Shown here piece after piece: positions 39,867 to 41,671 of a stretch of DNA of 41,671 nucleotides (position 1 is the first letter of the stretch; each line of letters begins with the position of its first letter). This DNA comes from Spirochaetaceae bacterium UBA1306 (lineage in GTDB: Bacteria; Spirochaetota; Spirochaetia; Treponematales; Rectinemataceae): positions 6,896 through 48,566 of the forward strand of contig DBTW01000109.1 of NCBI GenBank assembly GCA_002307245.1, in the 5' to 3' direction. The notes beneath the pieces are model-generated. The model did not search any database, had not been told where the DNA came from, and saw only the letters and a program-made list of their open reading frames with translations. A program made the translations under genes and the position numbers.

Positions 39867-41135
39867 ATGCGCAAGCACCCGCTCATCGCCACGCTACTCG
39901 GCCTCAAGGGCAATCCCCGCGGATGCGTCTACGCCGAGCCCCTCTGGGGCATCCCCTACAACCTCTACACCCCCTACGCCTCCGTGTTCATGCTCTCCCT
40001 GGGCCTCGTCGACCGCGATATCGGCCTCATCCTAAGCCTCTCCTGGATCTGCCAGGTAGCCATGTCCCTCCTGAGCGGCGCGATCACCGACAAGCTGGGC
40101 CGCCGCTGGACCACGATGATCTTCGACATCGCCGCCTGGGGCGGCTCCGCCCTGATCTCCGCCCTCGCGCAGAACTTCTGGTTCTTCCTCGCCGCGGGCA
40201 TCGTCAACAGCGGCTGGCGCATAACGCAGAACTCCTGGTCCTGCCTCCTCGTCGAGGACGCGGAGAGCGATCAGCTGGTCGGCATCTATTCCTGGATCTA
40301 CATAGCGAACATCTTCGTCGGCTTCATCGCGCCCATCGCGGGACTCCTGATCGCGAAGTTCGAGATGACGGCGACCGTGCGCGGCCTCTACTTCTTCGCC
40401 GCCTTCATGTTCACCTTCAAGGCCCTGTTCACCTTCTTCCTCACCAAGGAGACGGGCCAGGGCATGGTCAGGATGCGCGAGACCAGGGGCCGGAGCCTCG
40501 CCTCGATCCTGGGCGGTTACGGCTCCGTGCTGCGCAAGATCCTGGGCTCGCGCGCCACCCTCTACACCGCCGCCCTCATGATCATCATCAGCGTCACCCA
40601 GATGATCAGCGGGAACTTCTGGGCCATCCTCGCCACCGAGAAGCTGGGCCTGCCCGCGAAGCACCTGGCGATCTTCCCCTTCGTCAAATCGGCCGTCTCC
40701 ATAGTCCTTTTCTTCGCGGTCACGCCCGCCATCGCCAAGCTGCACTTCCGCAGGCCCATGGCCATAGGCTTCATCCTCTTCGCGGCTAGCCAGCTCCTCT
40801 ACGCCCTGTCGCCGGCCCAGGGCTACGCGCTCCTCTTCGCCGGCGCCGTCCTCGAGGCGGCCGGCCTCGCCATCGCGAATCCCCTCGTAGACCGCATGGT
40901 CGTCCTCAGCGTCGACCCCGCGGAGAGGGCGAGGATACTGTCCCTGCTCTATGTGGGCGTGATCCTCGTCTCCTCGCCCTTCGGATGGATCGCTGGCGAG
41001 CTTTCCCAGCTCGACAAGAGCCTCCCCTTCTTCCTCAACCTCGGCCTCTATTGCCTCGGGGCCGTCTTGGCCCTGGCGGCCGCTTCCCCAAGGGCAGGAT
41101 CCGCCGCTACACTCGGGCATGACCCAAGGGCATGA
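39867..41135 (+). CDS. Major facilitator superfamily transporter
   Basis: A 422-residue inner-membrane transporter with 11-12 hydrophobic helices in two halves. The loop after TM2 has the MFS motif A pattern (SLLSGAITDKLGRRWTTMI). A central cytoplasmic loop lies near residues 195-230 (FLTKETGQGMVRMRETRG). GLAIANPLVDRMVVLSVDP and ILSLLYVGVILVSSPFGWIA are in the C-terminal half. The transported compound is not predictable. A TTGACA/TAGTCT promoter ends 10 nt before the ATG. The end overlaps the next gene by 17 nt. Confidence 0.9.
   Translation: MRKHPLIATLLGLKGNPRGCVYAEPLWGIPYNLYTPYASVFMLSLGLVDRDIGLILSLSWICQVAMSLLSGAITDKLGRRWTTMIFDIAAWGGSALISALAQNFWFFLAAGIVNSGWRITQNSWSCLLVEDAESDQLVGIYSWIYIANIFVGFIAPIAGLLIAKFEMTATVRGLYFFAAFMFTFKALFTFFLTKETGQGMVRMRETRGRSLASILGGYGSVLRKILGSRATLYTAALMIIISVTQMISGNFWAILATEKLGLPAKHLAIFPFVKSAVSIVLFFAVTPAIAKLHFRRPMAIGFILFAASQLLYALSPAQGYALLFAGAVLEAAGLAIANPLVDRMVVLSVDPAERARILSLLYVGVILVSSPFGWIAGELSQLDKSLPFFLNLGLYCLGAVLALAAASPRAGSAATLGHDPRA
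41108..41113 (+). promoter_or_regulatory. -10 box for VF530-family gene
   Basis: TACACT ends 5 nt before the ATG at 41119, inside the 3' end of the MFS gene. The -35 region (TTCCCC, 41084-41089) is poor. Confidence 0.3.
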
Positions 41136-41337
41136 GAACGATCCCCTCCATGGCATCACCCTCGAGGCGATGCTGCGCGTCCTCGTGGAGGAGTACGGCT
41201 GGGAAGGCCTCGCGGACCACATACCCGTCCGCTGCTTCATGAACGCCCCGAGCCTCAAGTCGAGCCTGACCTTCCTCCGCCGTACGCCCTGGGCGCGCAC
41301 CAAAGTCGAGGCTCTCTACCTGGGGAGGCTCCATTGA
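41119..41337 (+). CDS. VF530/DUF2132-family small protein
   Basis: A 72-residue protein covering the whole VF530 (DUF2132) domain: DPLHGITLEAMLRVLVEEYG, then IPVRCFMNAPSLKSSLTFLR and TPWARTKVEALYLGRL. The family is small and helical and is thought to bind DNA, but its role is not established. It overlaps the MFS gene by 17 nt and has a -10-like TACACT 5 nt before the ATG. A MITE begins immediately after its TGA stop. Confidence 0.9.
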   Translation: MTQGHENDPLHGITLEAMLRVLVEEYGWEGLADHIPVRCFMNAPSLKSSLTFLRRTPWARTKVEALYLGRLH

Positions 41338-41483
41338 GTGTTACGAAGATTTGTGGTCCAAATGAAGGGCGCGAGAACAGGGACAGCCTAAAAAGCCCAT
41401 GCGATCATTTATGCCAGCAAGATGAGCGTAATTGTATTTAATACAATGAATTACTAAATTTTTACCAACAATCTTCATAACAC
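41338..41483. mobile_element. 146-bp MITE sharing ends with the IS remnant
   Basis: A short element bounded by GTGTTACGAAGATT (41338-41351) and its complement with one mismatch (41470-41483). The 14-bp left end is identical to that of the IS remnant at 14.9 kb. TGA flanks both sides and may be a 3-bp target duplication; the left copy is the stop codon of the VF530 gene. The interior is AT-rich, non-coding, and contains a palindrome ATTGTATT-T-AATACAAT (41431-41447). It was probably moved in trans by the transposase of a related full element. Confidence 0.8.
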
Positions 41484-41493
41484 TGAATACAGA

Positions 41494-41530
41494 ATGGCGG
41501 GTTGCCCGACATAGCCGGGCAGCCCGCCAT
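41494..41530. terminator. Strong hairpin terminator between convergent genes
   Basis: A 15-bp stem (41494-41508 with 41516-41530, one G-U on the plus strand) and a 7-nt loop, followed on the plus strand by CTTTTC. It lies 16 nt past the stop of the minus-strand gene ending at 41547 and 10 nt past the MITE, so it can serve both directions. Confidence 0.75.
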
Positions 41531-41546
41531 CTTTTCATAAGTCGGA

Positions 41547-41671
41547 TCAGTAAATCTTGCCGAAGATCTTCACCTGGAGACTGAGAGTGCTCGTGGCGCT
41601 GTTGTTCTTGCCCAACAGAGGGAGGACGTACTGGACCATGAACTCGACTGGCACGGGGCCCAGCACTGGCC
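41547..41671 (-). CDS. C-terminus of a probable outer-membrane beta-barrel protein
   Basis: The last 40 codons of a minus-strand gene that enters from beyond the right edge. The visible part has alternating hydrophobic residues (VPVEFMVQYVLPLL, then STLSLQVKIFGKIY) and ends in Ile-Tyr. A terminal aromatic residue is typical of the last strand of outer-membrane beta-barrels. The family cannot be told from this piece. The terminator at 41494-41530 follows its stop. Confidence 0.55.
   Translation of the reverse strand, partial: PVLGPVPVEFMVQYVLPLLGKNNSATSTLSLQVKIFGKIY

Noticed and set aside
1..41671. CRISPR arrays, tRNA or rRNA genes
   Set aside because: No regularly spaced repeats and no tRNA-like or rRNA-like segments were seen on either strand.

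Overview
The window is a GC-rich chromosomal segment of a motile diderm bacterium. Two chemoreceptors, CheW, a CheX-like phosphatase and flagellar switch-type genes indicate chemotactic flagellar motility. An RND/TolC efflux operon indicates an outer membrane. The CheX-type phosphatase together with the ABC importer and the PAS-LuxR regulators suits a high-GC member of the Spirochaetota. That placement is an inference; no rRNA or other phylogenetic marker is present.

Layout. 1-4.5 kb: the start of a chemoreceptor (MCP) running off the left edge, a PAS-LuxR regulator behind a structured leader, an NfeD/SPFH membrane pair and a broken terC. 4.7-8.4 kb: a compact four-gene operon that is the most unusual feature. 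It encodes an unknown protein, a soluble protein made of the MotA cytoplasmic loop without membrane segments, a FliM-like protein lacking the CheY-binding and FliG-binding motifs, and a fusion of two SpoA (FliN-type) domains to a complete FliG. 8.4-14.9 kb: a second PAS-LuxR regulator, then MCP, CheW, two unknown proteins and a receiver-PAS-PAS-histidine kinase in one operon. 14.9-15.6 kb: a decayed insertion sequence with terminal inverted repeats that recur around a 146-bp MITE at 41.3 kb.

15.7-19.5 kb: an LDH/MDH-family dehydrogenase with a mixed specificity loop, in one operon with a TrpXYZ-type ABC importer. 19.6-28.1 kb: a membrane AraC regulator, a VOC protein, a TetR-controlled DUF998/flavodoxin operon ending in a transporter remnant, a large membrane-anchored unknown, an AraC regulator divergent from a DUF362 ferredoxin protein, and a CheX-like protein. 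28.2-34.4 kb: TetR, membrane fusion lipoprotein, RND pump and TolC, all on the minus strand. 34.5-41.7 kb: a hemerythrin remnant, a tRNA-dihydrouridine synthase, an alpha-toroid-like protein, a polysaccharide deacetylase, glyA behind a convincing ZTP (pfl) riboswitch, DUF3788, an MFS transporter, a VF530 protein, the MITE and the end of a probable outer-membrane protein.

How the parts relate. The first 15 kb is dominated by chemotaxis, motor-switch and sensory genes. The fusion operon could be an accessory or modified rotor/stator-interface module. Several genes have a -10 box 5-10 nt before the start codon and no Shine-Dalgarno, suggesting leaderless transcription. Four broken genes or elements show ongoing gene loss.
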